Part shown: positions 34,331-43,136 of the stretch, piece by piece | Position numbering within the stretch: the stretch's first letter is position 1 | How the letters are laid out: every line of letters starts with the position of its first letter | The notes under the pieces: model-generated | What the model was told of the DNA's origin: nothing | The model's database searches: none | What the model saw: the letters and a program-made list of their open reading frames with translations, nothing else | Made by a program: the position numbers and the translations under genes | Assembly: GCA_043753895.1 (NCBI GenBank) | Contig: JAYUWK010000128.1 | Location: 10,540-74,539 of the forward strand | Length of the DNA: 64,000 nt | Direction of reading: 5' to 3' | Origin: WLMZ01 sp043753895 | GTDB taxonomy: Bacteria > Actinomycetota > Acidimicrobiia > Acidimicrobiales > Ilumatobacteraceae

Positions 34331-35356
34331 CTATGCGACGAACGTGTTGATCATGTTGATCATCTGACGAAGGTCACCGAATCCGTGCTTGGCAAACGTG
34401 AAGGCCACACGGGGGCGCTTGACGTTATCGGCCTCTTTCACCTCGATCGGCAGCGGACCTATTCGCTCGATGCGACCCGCGGTACACAGGTATCCAAAGC
34501 GTGCGTTCAGTTGGTCGAGTTGCTCGTCGGTGGGCGATTGTTGCATCCGCAACACCAACAAATCGCCCACGTACCGCAGGCTGTCGTAGTTCGCGTAGAA
34601 GCGGTCGATCTCTGCCGCCGCGGTCTCGCAGTTGTCGGTGATGAAATACAGATTCGTATCGGCCACGGCCACGAGACCACGTGCTACCAGTTGCGTATCG
34701 ATGAGCTCGGTCACTCGTTCCCAGTACGGGTCGCCCGGCGTATCGAGGAATACGATCGGCACCGGCACCCCTTTGCCGGTCTGGGTGAGCGTGAGTAGTT
34801 CGAACATCTCGTCAAGCGTCCCAAAGCCGCCGGGCAGGCACACGAACGCGCTGCTTTCCTTGATCAGCATCAGTTTGCGGGTGAAGAAGTACTTCATGCT
34901 CACGTACTTGGCGTCGCCGGCGATGATCGGATTGGCTCCCTGTTCGAACGGCAAGCGGATGGACACACCGATGCTCATCTCGCGACCGGCACCCTCCATC
35001 GCGGCCTGCATGATGCCGGGGCCTGCACCGGTGATGACCATCCAGCCGTGCTCGGCCAGATGATTCGCGACTCGGCGCGCCTGGAGATACAGCGGCTCGT
35101 CGTGCTTGGTACGCGCGCTCCCGAAGATCGTTGCCTTTCGTCGGCCACGGTAGGGAGCAAACATCGCGTAGGCGTCGCGCATCTCGTACACCGCGGAGGC
35201 TGCGATCTTGAGATCGAGTGTCGCCGGCCGATCGGCGATCATGCCCGCTGCCGAGGTGAGCAGTTCCTCAGCGAGGCGCCGATTCTGCGTCGGTGCCAGC
35301 ACCTCGACGAGGTGTTGTATTGCGCCGATCGCTTCAGGGGACAGCTCACGAGTCAC
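34331..35356 (-). CDS. LOG family protein (TIGR00730 Rossmann fold)
   Basis: 341 aa. The core has TIFGSARTKHDEP, VITGAGPGIMQAAMEGA and the signature LPGGFGTLDEMFE. LOG proteins hydrolyse nucleoside 5'-monophosphates, and some release free cytokinins from their ribotides. The 85 residues before the core and the 80 after make this one of the longer versions. GTG 35356 follows TACAGT by seven bases; a TTG 13 codons upstream is the less likely alternative. Confidence 0.86.
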   Translation of the reverse strand: MTRELSPEAIGAIQHLVEVLAPTQNRRLAEELLTSAAGMIADRPATLDLKIAASAVYEMRDAYAMFAPYRGRRKATIFGSARTKHDEPLYLQARRVANHLAEHGWMVITGAGPGIMQAAMEGAGREMSIGVSIRLPFEQGANPIIAGDAKYVSMKYFFTRKLMLIKESSAFVCLPGGFGTLDEMFELLTLTQTGKGVPVPIVFLDTPGDPYWERVTELIDTQLVARGLVAVADTNLYFITDNCETAAAEIDRFYANYDSLRYVGDLLVLRMQQSPTDEQLDQLNARFGYLCTAGRIERIGPLPIEVKEADNVKRPRVAFTFAKHGFGDLRQMINMINTFVA

Positions 35357-35363
35357 GAAGGGC

Positions 35364-35369
35364 ACTGTA
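35364..35369 (-). promoter_or_regulatory. -10 hexamer (leaderless) of the LOG family gene
   Basis: TACAGT on the minus strand ends 7 bases before the GTG. Confidence 0.5.
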
Positions 35370-35401
35370 TTCCGGGGCGACGTACTGCGAGGCAACGAGC
35401 G

Positions 35402-37750
35402 TCAACTGGCGAGTGCCCAACCGAGCACCTGATCCACCGTATCGGCGATATGGAAGGTCATCGCATCGCGTACCCGCTGGGGCACATCGTCGATGTCGTC
35501 CTCGTTCCGTCGAGGCAGGATCACCTCGGTGAGCCCGGCACGGTGTGCAGCAAGCACCTTCTGCTTCACGCCACCGATGGGCAACACCTTGCCCTGCAGC
35601 GTGACCTCGCCCGTCATGCCGATCTCGGGACGCACTGCACGACCGGTGAGCGCAGACACCAGTGCTGTGGTCATGGTGACGCCCGCAGATGGGCCGTCTT
35701 TCGGAATGGCTCCAGCGGGCACGTGCACGTGCACCGTCTGCTGCAACAACGTGGGATCGATGCCCAATTCGGCGGTGTGCGCTCGCACCCACGAGAGCGC
35801 GATCTGCGCGGATTCCTTCATCACATCGCCGAGCTGACCCGTGAGCGTAAGCACCGGTTCACCCGGGCTGGTGGAGACTTCGATGAACAACACGTCACCA
35901 CCTGCTCCAGTGACTGCCAATCCGGTGGCAACGCCGGGCGTATCGCGCACGCGGTCGGCGACCTCGTGGTGAACCTTTGGTCGACGCAGATAGCCGACGA
36001 GATCGCGCTCGTCCACCGAGATCGGAGTTACCGCGCCGCCAGCGATCCGTGCGGCGACCTTGCGCAGCAGAGCACCCATTTCGCGTTCGAGGGAGCGGAC
36101 GCCTGCCTCGCGCGTGTACCCGCTGATAATGGCGCGCAGCGCGCCCTCGGTGATGTCGATCTCGTCGCTGAGGAGACCACTGCGCTCGAGTTGGCGGGGA
36201 AGCAGGTGATCTCGGGCGATGACGACCTTTTCGTCCTCGGTGTAGCCGTCGAGATGGACCACCTCCATGCGGTCGAGCAGGGGGGCAGGAATCGTGTCGA
36301 GTGTGTTGGCCGTGGCAAGGAACACGACATCGCTGAGGTCCAGCTCCACCTCGAGGTAGTGATCGCGGAACGTGTGGTTCTGGGCAGGATCGAGCACCTC
36401 GAGCAATGCAGCAGTGGGGTCGCCCGACCATCCACCGGCGGAGAGCTTGTCGACCTCGTCGAGCAGTACGACGGGGTTCATCGACTTCGACTCGGTGATG
36501 GCCCGCACGATGCGTCCCGGTTGGGCGCCCACGTAGGTGCGCCGGTGCCCACGGATCTCAGCCTCGTCGCGCACCCCGCCGAGTGACACACGCACGAAGT
36601 TGCGTCCCATCGCGCGGGCGACGGACTCGCCCAGTGATGTTTTTCCAACTCCGGGAGGCCCCGACAACAGGATGATCGCTCCGTCATTGCGGGTCGTGGT
36701 GGGTGCTGCCGCGTCGCCCGACGCGGTTGCTGCCGCAGCGGCTCGCTCAGTACGCAGCTTGCGCACGGCCAGGAATTCGACGATGCGATCCTTGACGTCG
36801 TCGAGGCCGGCGTGATCGGCATCAAGAATGCGACGGGCGCCGGTGATGTCGAGTTGCTCGTTCGTGCGAACTGCCCACGGGATGTCGAAGACACGATCGA
36901 GCCACGTGCGAATCCAGCTGTGCTCGGGGGACTGGCCACTCGTGCGTTCGAGGCGTTCGAGTTCGCGCACGACTGCCGCACGCACGGGTTCTGGCAGACG
37001 GTTGCCCAAATCGTCGAGTTTGGTGCGGTAGTCGTCGACGCCGGCATCCTCTTCGCCGAGTTCTCTGCGGATCGCTGTCATCTGCTGACGCAGGAGGTAC
37101 TCGCGCTGCTGCTTCTCCATACCCTCGGTGACATCGTCGCGGATTTTGGCGCCGACGCTAAGCTCGGCGAGGTAGTCCTTGGCCCACTGCACGACAAAGT
37201 CGAGGCGTGCCCCCAGTTCGGTGAGTTCGAGCACGGTGAGGCGCTGGTCGGCCCCCGCGTCGGACCACGCGGTGACCGCATCGGCCAACGCACCCGGATG
37301 GGTGGTCGTGCGCAACAATTCGGGCAACCTCCGAGAACGTCGCGCCTCGGCAATGCCCTCGGCCACGGCGCGCAGCTCGCGACCGAGCGCCTCGACCCGT
37401 GGTGTTGGGCGGGGCTCTTCAAGCGGCTGCACCGTCATCCAGCGACCAGCGCGCTCGCTCGTGATCTCGTCTACCACGAGCGCACGCTGCAAAGTGCGCA
37501 CGACGATAACGCGGCCACCGGTAGGCATTTCTCCGACCTGCTCGATGACGCCGATCACCCCGACGGTGGTGGCGCGCCCATCGACGGCGGGGAGCAGGAC
37601 GAGATGGCCCTCACCGTCTTGCGCAGCCGTGGCGGCGATGGCTGCATCGTCGGAATCGAGGGTGATGGTGACCACGATGCCGGGGAAGGCAACCGCATTG
37701 GGAAGGATGAGGACGGGGAGAACCTGTGTGCTCGTCGACTGTGTTGTCAT
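35402..37750 (-). CDS. lon: ATP-dependent protease Lon
   Basis: A 782 aa Lon protease that degrades damaged and regulatory proteins. N-terminal LON domain (PVLILPNAVAFPGIVVTI), coiled coil, AAA+ module with Walker A GPPGVGKTS and Walker B VVLLDEVDKL, and the protease domain with catalytic Ser in KDGPSAGVT and Lys in GGVKQKVLAA. ATG 37750 is set by the -10 upstream and by the family N-terminus. A HAIR-like element about 40 bases upstream hints at HspR control, as reported for lon in Streptomyces. Confidence 0.97.
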   Translation of the reverse strand: MTTQSTSTQVLPVLILPNAVAFPGIVVTITLDSDDAAIAATAAQDGEGHLVLLPAVDGRATTVGVIGVIEQVGEMPTGGRVIVVRTLQRALVVDEITSERAGRWMTVQPLEEPRPTPRVEALGRELRAVAEGIAEARRSRRLPELLRTTTHPGALADAVTAWSDAGADQRLTVLELTELGARLDFVVQWAKDYLAELSVGAKIRDDVTEGMEKQQREYLLRQQMTAIRRELGEEDAGVDDYRTKLDDLGNRLPEPVRAAVVRELERLERTSGQSPEHSWIRTWLDRVFDIPWAVRTNEQLDITGARRILDADHAGLDDVKDRIVEFLAVRKLRTERAAAAATASGDAAAPTTTRNDGAIILLSGPPGVGKTSLGESVARAMGRNFVRVSLGGVRDEAEIRGHRRTYVGAQPGRIVRAITESKSMNPVVLLDEVDKLSAGGWSGDPTAALLEVLDPAQNHTFRDHYLEVELDLSDVVFLATANTLDTIPAPLLDRMEVVHLDGYTEDEKVVIARDHLLPRQLERSGLLSDEIDITEGALRAIISGYTREAGVRSLEREMGALLRKVAARIAGGAVTPISVDERDLVGYLRRPKVHHEVADRVRDTPGVATGLAVTGAGGDVLFIEVSTSPGEPVLTLTGQLGDVMKESAQIALSWVRAHTAELGIDPTLLQQTVHVHVPAGAIPKDGPSAGVTMTTALVSALTGRAVRPEIGMTGEVTLQGKVLPIGGVKQKVLAAHRAGLTEVILPRRNEDDIDDVPQRVRDAMTFHIADTVDQVLGWALAS

Positions 37751-37757
37751 GTCGGTG

Positions 37758-37763
37758 ACGCTA
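37758..37763 (-). promoter_or_regulatory. Promoter of lon (leaderless)
   Basis: TAGCGT on the minus strand ends 7 bases before the ATG. TTGGTT 16 bases further upstream could be the -35. Confidence 0.5.
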
Positions 37764-37791
37764 CAGAGTTGCATGATAAAACCAACCAAAT

Positions 37792-37812
37792 GCTGAGCTG
37801 AAGTGACTCAAG
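37792..37812. promoter_or_regulatory. HAIR-like element (possible HspR operator) upstream of lon
   Basis: GCTGAGC, seven bases, then ACTCAAG. The HspR consensus is CTTGAGT-N7-ACTCAAG; the right half is perfect and the left half matches 4 of 7 including the TGAG core. Further half-site-like sequence (CAAGTGAGT) follows directly. It lies just upstream of the lon -35. Confidence 0.4.
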
Positions 37813-37858
37813 TCAAGTGAGTGCAGGCGCAATCCATCAGAACCTGCGTCGAATGCAA

Positions 37859-38968
37859 TCAGGCGCGCAGTCCGGCAGCTTTCTGCTTGAGCGCTTCGAG
37901 CAGCTCGTCGAAGCTCTTCTGGAACGACGACACACCCTCGCGTTCGAGCAGATCGGCGACGTCGTCGAGATCGACGCCCACCGCTGTGAGCGCGGCCCAG
38001 ACCGCCACGGCGTCGTCGACATCGGCATCGACGCGGCGCACCAGCTGGCCGTGATCGGCAAACGCTTCGAGCGTGGCATCGGGCAGGGTGTTCACCGTGT
38101 GCGGGCCAATGAGCTCGTCGACGTACAGCGTGTCCGGGTAGGCGGGGTTCTTCGTGCTCGTCGATGCCCACAGCGGTCGCTGCACCTGCGCGCCGCGATC
38201 GGCGAGCGCCTGCCAACGTGGGCCACTGAAGGTCTGTGCGAAGAGGCGGTAGGCCAGCTTGCCCTGCGCCACGGCAGCTTTGCCACGTAGCGCCAACGCC
38301 TCGGGGCTTCCGATCTCGTCAAGGCGTTTGTCGACCTCGGAGTCGACACGGCTGATGAAGAAACTGGCCACGCTGGCCACCTTCGACAAATCAGCCGCTG
38401 GGTCTTGTGCGAACTGCTCGAGGCCTGCGATGTAGGCCTCCATCACCCGCTGGTGGCGAACGAGGCTGAAGATGAGGGTCACGTTTATGCTGCGACCTTC
38501 GGCGATCATCTGCTGAATCGCAGCGAGCCCTTCGACCGTGGCGGGGATCTTGACCATCAGGTTGTGCCGGTTCACGCGCAGATGCAGGGCGCGGGCAGCG
38601 GCCTCGGTGCCGGGCCCGTCGTGAGCGAGGCTGGGATCGACCTCGACACTCGCGTAACCGTCGAGGCCGTTCGTGGCTGAGTACACGTGCTCGAAGATGT
38701 CGAGTGCGCTGTTGATGTCCTGCAGCACCATCGCCCAGTAGTCATCGATGATCGGATGCGAAGCACCGGCGGCGAGCGCGCTGAATTGCTCGTCGTAGTC
38801 GGGCGAGCCTTGGATGGCCTTCTGGAAGATCGTCGGGTTCGAGGTGAGGCCACGAACACCGCGATCCACGAGCGCCTGCAACTGGCCGGAGGTGATGTAA
38901 GTGCGCTTCAGGTTGTCGAGCCACGGACTCTGCTGAAAGTCATTTGCAAGTTGAACGAGACGATCCAC
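37859..38968 (-). CDS. tal: Transaldolase
   Basis: 369 aa, the length of actinobacterial transaldolases. It moves a dihydroxyacetone unit between sugar phosphates in the pentose phosphate pathway. RGLTSNPTIFQKAI opens the barrel, and the Schiff-base Lys is in NLMVKIPATVEG. The GTG at 38968 has a perfect AGGAGG six bases upstream, lying across the tkt stop, so Tal is made from the tkt message. A longer in-frame reading inside tkt was rejected. The 108 bases between tal and lon hold the lon promoter and HAIR-like site. Confidence 0.95.
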   Translation of the reverse strand: MDRLVQLANDFQQSPWLDNLKRTYITSGQLQALVDRGVRGLTSNPTIFQKAIQGSPDYDEQFSALAAGASHPIIDDYWAMVLQDINSALDIFEHVYSATNGLDGYASVEVDPSLAHDGPGTEAAARALHLRVNRHNLMVKIPATVEGLAAIQQMIAEGRSINVTLIFSLVRHQRVMEAYIAGLEQFAQDPAADLSKVASVASFFISRVDSEVDKRLDEIGSPEALALRGKAAVAQGKLAYRLFAQTFSGPRWQALADRGAQVQRPLWASTSTKNPAYPDTLYVDELIGPHTVNTLPDATLEAFADHGQLVRRVDADVDDAVAVWAALTAVGVDLDDVADLLEREGVSSFQKSFDELLEALKQKAAGLRA

Positions 38969-38978
38969 AAGTTGCCTC

Positions 38979-40943
38979 CTAGGCCTTGAGCGCGAGAGCA
39001 GTAGCCCGAGCGATGATGTGATCGACGTTGATGCCGAGCTTGTCGAGCACCAATGCGCCGGGCGCACTTGCGCCGAAGCGATCGATGCCGATGCAGTCGT
39101 CGGCATAGCGCGCCCAACCAAAGGTGGTGGCAGCCTCGACCGAGAGCACCGGGACACCCGGCACGAAGACCGACGTGCGGTACTCGGGCGTCTGCATCTC
39201 AAAACGGTCCCACGACGGCATCGACACCACACTGGCACGCACGCCTGCCTCGGCAAGCTGTTCGGATGCGGCAAGGCAGAGGTGCACTTCGCTGCCGGTG
39301 CCTACCAAGATGAGCTGCGCGTCGTCGGCTGCGTGCAGCGTGGCCGCCCCGGCCTCGACAGCCGAGCCGTCAGTACAGACCGGAAGTGCCTGCCTGCTGA
39401 GTACCAACGCCGTTGGGCCGTGATGCTCGACAGCGATACGCCAGGCATGTGCGGTCTCGTTCGCATCGGCGGGCCGGATGACCTGCAGATCCGGGATGGC
39501 ACGCAGGGTCGCAAGTTGCTCGACGGGCTGATGGGTGGGACCGTCTTCGCCGACGCCTACCGAATCATGGGTAAACACGAACAAGACCTTCGCGTTCGAC
39601 AACGCGGCAAGGCGTACAGCGGGGCGCATGTAGTCGAGGAACACGAAGAAGGTGCCACCCGCTGGTAGCACCCCGCCGTGCAGCGCCATGCCCACCATCG
39701 CCGAGCCCATCGCGTGCTCGCGAGTGCCGTAGTGCAACTGTCGACCGCCTGGCGTCTGCAGCGATTGAGCTACCTGGCCGGCGAGTTTGGTGCCGGTGTT
39801 GCCGGTGAGGTCGGCAGCGCCGGCGACAAGACCGGGGACTCCGGCCAATGTCGCGTCGAATGCCTTCTGGATGGCCTGACGGGTGGCAATGCTCTCGCCC
39901 AGAGCGAACACCGGCAGCGAGTCGGTCCAGCCAGCCAATCCCCGCGCCGCCCAGCACGCATCCCATTGCGCGTGATCGAGTGGGGACGCATTGAAGCGGA
40001 CCTGCCAAGCTGTTCGTGCTGCGGTGCCGCGCTCTGCGGCAAACGCACGATAGGCATTCACCAGTTCGCTTGGCGCCCAGAACGGTTCGTCGGGGATGCC
40101 CATCACCGCCTTCGTACGGCTGACCTGGTCCGCAGTGAAGGGGTTGCCGTGGGCCTCGTGATTGTCGGTGAGATCGGGCGAGGGGAAGCCGATGTGACTG
40201 CGCAGCAACAGCAGCGACGGCTTGTCGGTCACGGCCATCGCTCGCCGCAGCGCTGCTTCGAGTGCGTCGCAGTCGTCGGCGATCTCACCCAGGTCCTCGA
40301 CGTACCAGCCGTATGCCTGAAAGCGCATCGCAACGTCGTCGTTGTAGGTCAGGTTCGTATTGCCGTCGATGGTGATGTGGTTGTTGTCGTAGACACACAC
40401 CAACCCGCCGAGGCCCAAGTGGCCGGCGAGCGACGCGGCTTCGTGGCTGACGCCCTCCATGAAGCAACCGTCGCCCGCAAGCACGAAGGTGTGGTGGCTC
40501 TGCACATCGGCACCGAAGCGATCGGCCATCATCCGCTCGGCAATGGCCATACCGACCGCATTCGCGAACCCCTGTCCGAGCGGGCCAGTTGTGACCTCGA
40601 CGCCAGCCGTGTGGCCGACCTCGGGGTGGCCCGGCGTGGCCGAGCCCCACTGGCGGAACTGACGGATGTCGTCGAGCTCGAGGCCATAACCGTTGAGGTA
40701 GAGCATCGAGTACTGCAAGATGCTGGCGTGTCCATTGCTGAGGATGAACCGGTCGCGGTCGGGCCAGTGTGGCTGCGCAGGGTCGTGCTGCATCACCCTG
40801 CTGTAGAGCACGTGCGCAAGGGGAGCGAGGGCCATCGCCGTACCCTGATGACCACTCTTGGCATACAGCGGCGCGTCCATGGCGAGGCCCCGGATGAGGC
40901 TGATGGCGGCAGAATTCTGTTCGGGCGTCAACGATGAAGTCAC
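38979..40943 (-). CDS. tkt: Transketolase
   Basis: 654 aa thiamine diphosphate enzyme of the pentose phosphate pathway. The ThDP/metal motif GDGCFMEGVSHEA with DNNHITIDG is clear, as are the substrate His residues in KSGHQGTAMA and TGPLGQGFANAVGMA, the pyrimidine-domain HYGTREHAMGSAMVGMA and HDSVGVGEDGPTHQPVE. GTG 40943 lies six bases after TACAGT. It is followed by tal after 10 bases; the tkt-tal order is usual in actinobacteria. Confidence 0.97.
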   Translation of the reverse strand: MTSSLTPEQNSAAISLIRGLAMDAPLYAKSGHQGTAMALAPLAHVLYSRVMQHDPAQPHWPDRDRFILSNGHASILQYSMLYLNGYGLELDDIRQFRQWGSATPGHPEVGHTAGVEVTTGPLGQGFANAVGMAIAERMMADRFGADVQSHHTFVLAGDGCFMEGVSHEAASLAGHLGLGGLVCVYDNNHITIDGNTNLTYNDDVAMRFQAYGWYVEDLGEIADDCDALEAALRRAMAVTDKPSLLLLRSHIGFPSPDLTDNHEAHGNPFTADQVSRTKAVMGIPDEPFWAPSELVNAYRAFAAERGTAARTAWQVRFNASPLDHAQWDACWAARGLAGWTDSLPVFALGESIATRQAIQKAFDATLAGVPGLVAGAADLTGNTGTKLAGQVAQSLQTPGGRQLHYGTREHAMGSAMVGMALHGGVLPAGGTFFVFLDYMRPAVRLAALSNAKVLFVFTHDSVGVGEDGPTHQPVEQLATLRAIPDLQVIRPADANETAHAWRIAVEHHGPTALVLSRQALPVCTDGSAVEAGAATLHAADDAQLILVGTGSEVHLCLAASEQLAEAGVRASVVSMPSWDRFEMQTPEYRTSVFVPGVPVLSVEAATTFGWARYADDCIGIDRFGASAPGALVLDKLGINVDHIIARATALALKA

Positions 40944-40949
40944 CCTGCG

Positions 40950-40955
40950 ACTGTA
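40950..40955 (-). promoter_or_regulatory. -10 hexamer (leaderless) of tkt-tal
   Basis: TACAGT on the minus strand ends 6 bases before the GTG of tkt. Confidence 0.5.
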
Positions 40956-40987
40956 ACCCCTACGCCAGCGGGCCGCGCTGAAAGGCG

Positions 40988-41386
40988 TCAGCTCACCGGT
41001 GGCAACAGGGTGAACGGCACGAGATGCCACTGCCCATTATCGACGCGGCAATGGGCGAAGATCTGGCGATACGACTCGAACTCCAACTCGCCGCGCACGA
41101 GTCGATACGTGAACTTGCCTGGCTCCACCGTGAACGGACTCACATTGCGCGCGATCTGTTCGTCATCCGCGCCTCGGCCGGCCCGAAACACAACCTCGAA
41201 GACGCCATTTCCGGGTTCGTCGGACGCACACGAGATCAGCGCGACGAGGTGAGGCGACACGGTGACGGGCACCGGCGAGGGCGACGCCATCGAGAACATC
41301 GCCCCAGTGAGGTCGATGCGTGTCGACGGCCCGGGGGCCTGACGCAACTCGAAGTTCTCGACGAAAAGCGCTGACACGATCTGCAT
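40988..41386 (-). CDS. Conserved-looking hypothetical protein
   Basis: 132 aa, no signal peptide or membrane segment. The alternation of hydrophobic and polar residues (IDLTGAMFS, FEVVFRAG, FTYRLVRGELEF) suggests an all-beta fold. I do not recognise the family. The ATG has TACCCT six bases upstream. It stands between nagA and tkt on the same strand, 44 bases before the tkt start. Confidence 0.65.
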   Translation of the reverse strand: MQIVSALFVENFELRQAPGPSTRIDLTGAMFSMASPSPVPVTVSPHLVALISCASDEPGNGVFEVVFRAGRGADDEQIARNVSPFTVEPGKFTYRLVRGELEFESYRQIFAHCRVDNGQWHLVPFTLLPPVS

Positions 41387-41392
41387 GCAGCG

Positions 41393-41398
41393 AGGGTA
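41393..41398 (-). promoter_or_regulatory. -10 hexamer (leaderless) of the 132 aa hypothetical gene
   Basis: TACCCT on the minus strand ends 6 bases before the ATG, inside the 21-base gap after nagA. Confidence 0.45.
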
Positions 41399-41407
41399 TC
41401 CGCCTGA

Positions 41408-42505
41408 TCAACGAGTGCGCGTGCCTGCCAACCAGACACCCGCCACGTGCATGTTCGAGTCGAGCGCGACGAGATCGCCACGTTGGCCGACCGCAATCGA
41501 TCCTCTGTCCGTGCAGCCCATGAGTGCTGCTGGGTTGGTCGACGCTGAGCGCACGGCCTGCTCGAGCGATACCCCGCACTGACGAACGACGTTGCGAATC
41601 GCCGCGTCCATCGTCAGTGCGCTGCCGGCCAAGGTGCCGTCGGGCAGGCGTGGGGCGCCGTCGTGCATCGTTATGCCAACGGCGCCGGCGGTGCCGCCAC
41701 GCCAGGCCACGGAGTCGGTGACGAGCACGGTTCGATCGTGAGGTTTGGTACGAAAGGCGATCTCCAACGCAATGGGGTGCACATGAATGAGATCGGCGAT
41801 CAACCCAACAAAGATCCGGTCATCGATCAGGCACGCAGCGGCCAGACCAGGGTTGCGGTGATGCACGCCGGACATTCCGTTGAACAGGTGGGTCGCCATG
41901 GTCGCTCCAGCGGCGACGGCGGCATTCACCTGTGCGAGCGAAGGGGTGCTGTGGCCGAGCGAGACCACGACGCTGCGACGCGCCAGTGTCTCGATCGCCT
42001 CGACGGCACCGGCCAACTCTGGGGCCAGGGTCACCAGACGCACAATGTCGGGTAGTTGGGTGAGCCACGTGAGATCAATGTCTGCGAGCAGGTCGCGCGG
42101 GTGCGCGCCAGGCGCGCCTCCGAGGAACGGTCCCTCTAGGTGGGCCCCGATGATGCTCGGTCCAGGCCCGCGTTGCGCCTCGGCAATGCGTTGCAGCGGG
42201 CGCTCGTAGCGGTCGAGGGCATCGGTGATCAGCGTTGGACACCACGAGGTGACACCCTGATCGAGCAGGAGCTCAGACAACCGAGCCCAATCATTGCCCG
42301 ACGCCCGCGCCACATCGACGTCATCGATCCCATTCACCTGCACATCGATGAAGCCCGGCACCAGCGAGACATCAGGAGTCGGGCCGTCGGCGTCGACGAC
42401 GGCGCGGATCACGCCGGCTCCATTGGCGTCGTTGTCGACCACCACGTTGCACGGCCCCGTCCAGCCCGACGGCGTCAGTACTGTCCGGGCAGGGATCGTC
42501 AACAC
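41408..42505 (-). CDS. nagA: N-acetylglucosamine-6-phosphate deacetylase NagA-like
   Basis: A 365 aa amidohydrolase-superfamily enzyme that would remove acetate from GlcNAc-6-phosphate during amino-sugar or cell-wall recycling. Markers: LVPGFIDVQVNG, GAHLEGPFLGG (metal Glu), SLGHSTPS, THLFNGMSGVHHRNPG and the catalytic Asp in VLVTDSVAW. No nagB or GlcNAc transporter is nearby. The GTG at 42505 is chosen from the -10; upstream in-frame codons overlap the divergent tetR gene. The promoter region is shared with tetR and contains a palindrome. Confidence 0.9.
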   Translation of the reverse strand: MLTIPARTVLTPSGWTGPCNVVVDNDANGAGVIRAVVDADGPTPDVSLVPGFIDVQVNGIDDVDVARASGNDWARLSELLLDQGVTSWCPTLITDALDRYERPLQRIAEAQRGPGPSIIGAHLEGPFLGGAPGAHPRDLLADIDLTWLTQLPDIVRLVTLAPELAGAVEAIETLARRSVVVSLGHSTPSLAQVNAAVAAGATMATHLFNGMSGVHHRNPGLAAACLIDDRIFVGLIADLIHVHPIALEIAFRTKPHDRTVLVTDSVAWRGGTAGAVGITMHDGAPRLPDGTLAGSALTMDAAIRNVVRQCGVSLEQAVRSASTNPAALMGCTDRGSIAVGQRGDLVALDSNMHVAGVWLAGTRTR

Positions 42506-42511
42506 GTGCTG

Positions 42512-42517
42512 TACAGT
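42512..42517 (+). promoter_or_regulatory. -10 hexamer (leaderless) of tetR
   Basis: TACAGT ends 7 bases before the tetR ATG and lies inside the 16-base palindrome. Confidence 0.5.
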
Positions 42518-42518
42518 A
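42513..42518 (-). promoter_or_regulatory. -10 hexamer (leaderless) of nagA
   Basis: TACTGT on the minus strand ends 7 bases before the GTG of nagA. It overlaps the tetR -10 by five bases. Confidence 0.5.
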
Positions 42519-42524
42519 CGCGCG

Positions 42525-43136
42525 ATGGCGGACGTACCCGAGCAGCTTTCCACGCGGGATCTGATCGTGGTCGAGGCATTGCACTGTTTCGCGGAAACTG
42601 GATACGACGGTACGTCGCTCAACGACATTTCGGCCGCTGTCGGTATTCGGCGACCGAGCCTGCTGCACCACTTCGCATCGAAAGAGACGCTCTACGGCGA
42701 GGTCTTCGAGCGGCTGTTGTCAGACTGGTTCGAGCGCCTCACCGATGCCGTCGGCAGCACCGAACGCGGCTGGACAAAGGTGGAGTCGGTCCTCGTTGCG
42801 GGGTTCCGGTTCTTCAGCGAGAACCCGGATTACGTGCGTCTGATGCGCCGCGAGGCCCTCGACAACGGCGCGCACCTCGGCATCGACCTGTCTGGCGTGT
42901 TGCGTCCCGCCTTCGACAGTGCTGCCGCGTACTTCCAACGCGAGATGGACAATGGCAACTTCCGTCAACACGATCCCGAGCAACTGCTACTCACCGGTTA
43001 CGGCGCACTGTTGAGTTACTTCTCTGATGCTCCGTTCCTGGGTGGTCTCCTCGACGACGACCCGTTCGACCCGCGCGTGCTCGAGATCCGCCTGCAACAC
43101 GTGCTCGGATTCTTCCGGAGCGCGCTCGTGCCATGA
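42525..43136 (+). CDS. TetR family transcriptional regulator
   Basis: 203 aa. The N-terminal helix-turn-helix is typical: FAETGYDGTSLNDISAAVG then RRPSLLHHFASKETLY. The C-terminal ligand and dimer domain (residues 65-203) is helical; the ligand is unknown. It is coupled by ATGA to a thioesterase gene and followed by an acyl-CoA synthetase, so an acyl-CoA ligand is a reasonable guess. It probably binds the palindrome in its own promoter. Confidence 0.93.
   Translation: MADVPEQLSTRDLIVVEALHCFAETGYDGTSLNDISAAVGIRRPSLLHHFASKETLYGEVFERLLSDWFERLTDAVGSTERGWTKVESVLVAGFRFFSENPDYVRLMRREALDNGAHLGIDLSGVLRPAFDSAAAYFQREMDNGNFRQHDPEQLLLTGYGALLSYFSDAPFLGGLLDDDPFDPRVLEIRLQHVLGFFRSALVP

Larger units (their letters stand above)
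42505..42520. promoter_or_regulatory. 16-base palindrome over both nagA and tetR promoters, probable TetR-family operator
   Basis: CGTGCTGTACAGTACG is a palindrome with one mismatched pair, centred on CTGTACAG. It contains TACAGT (plus strand, -10 of tetR) and TACTGT (minus strand, -10 of nagA), and its left end is the first base of nagA. A repressor bound here would block both genes. Confidence 0.6.
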
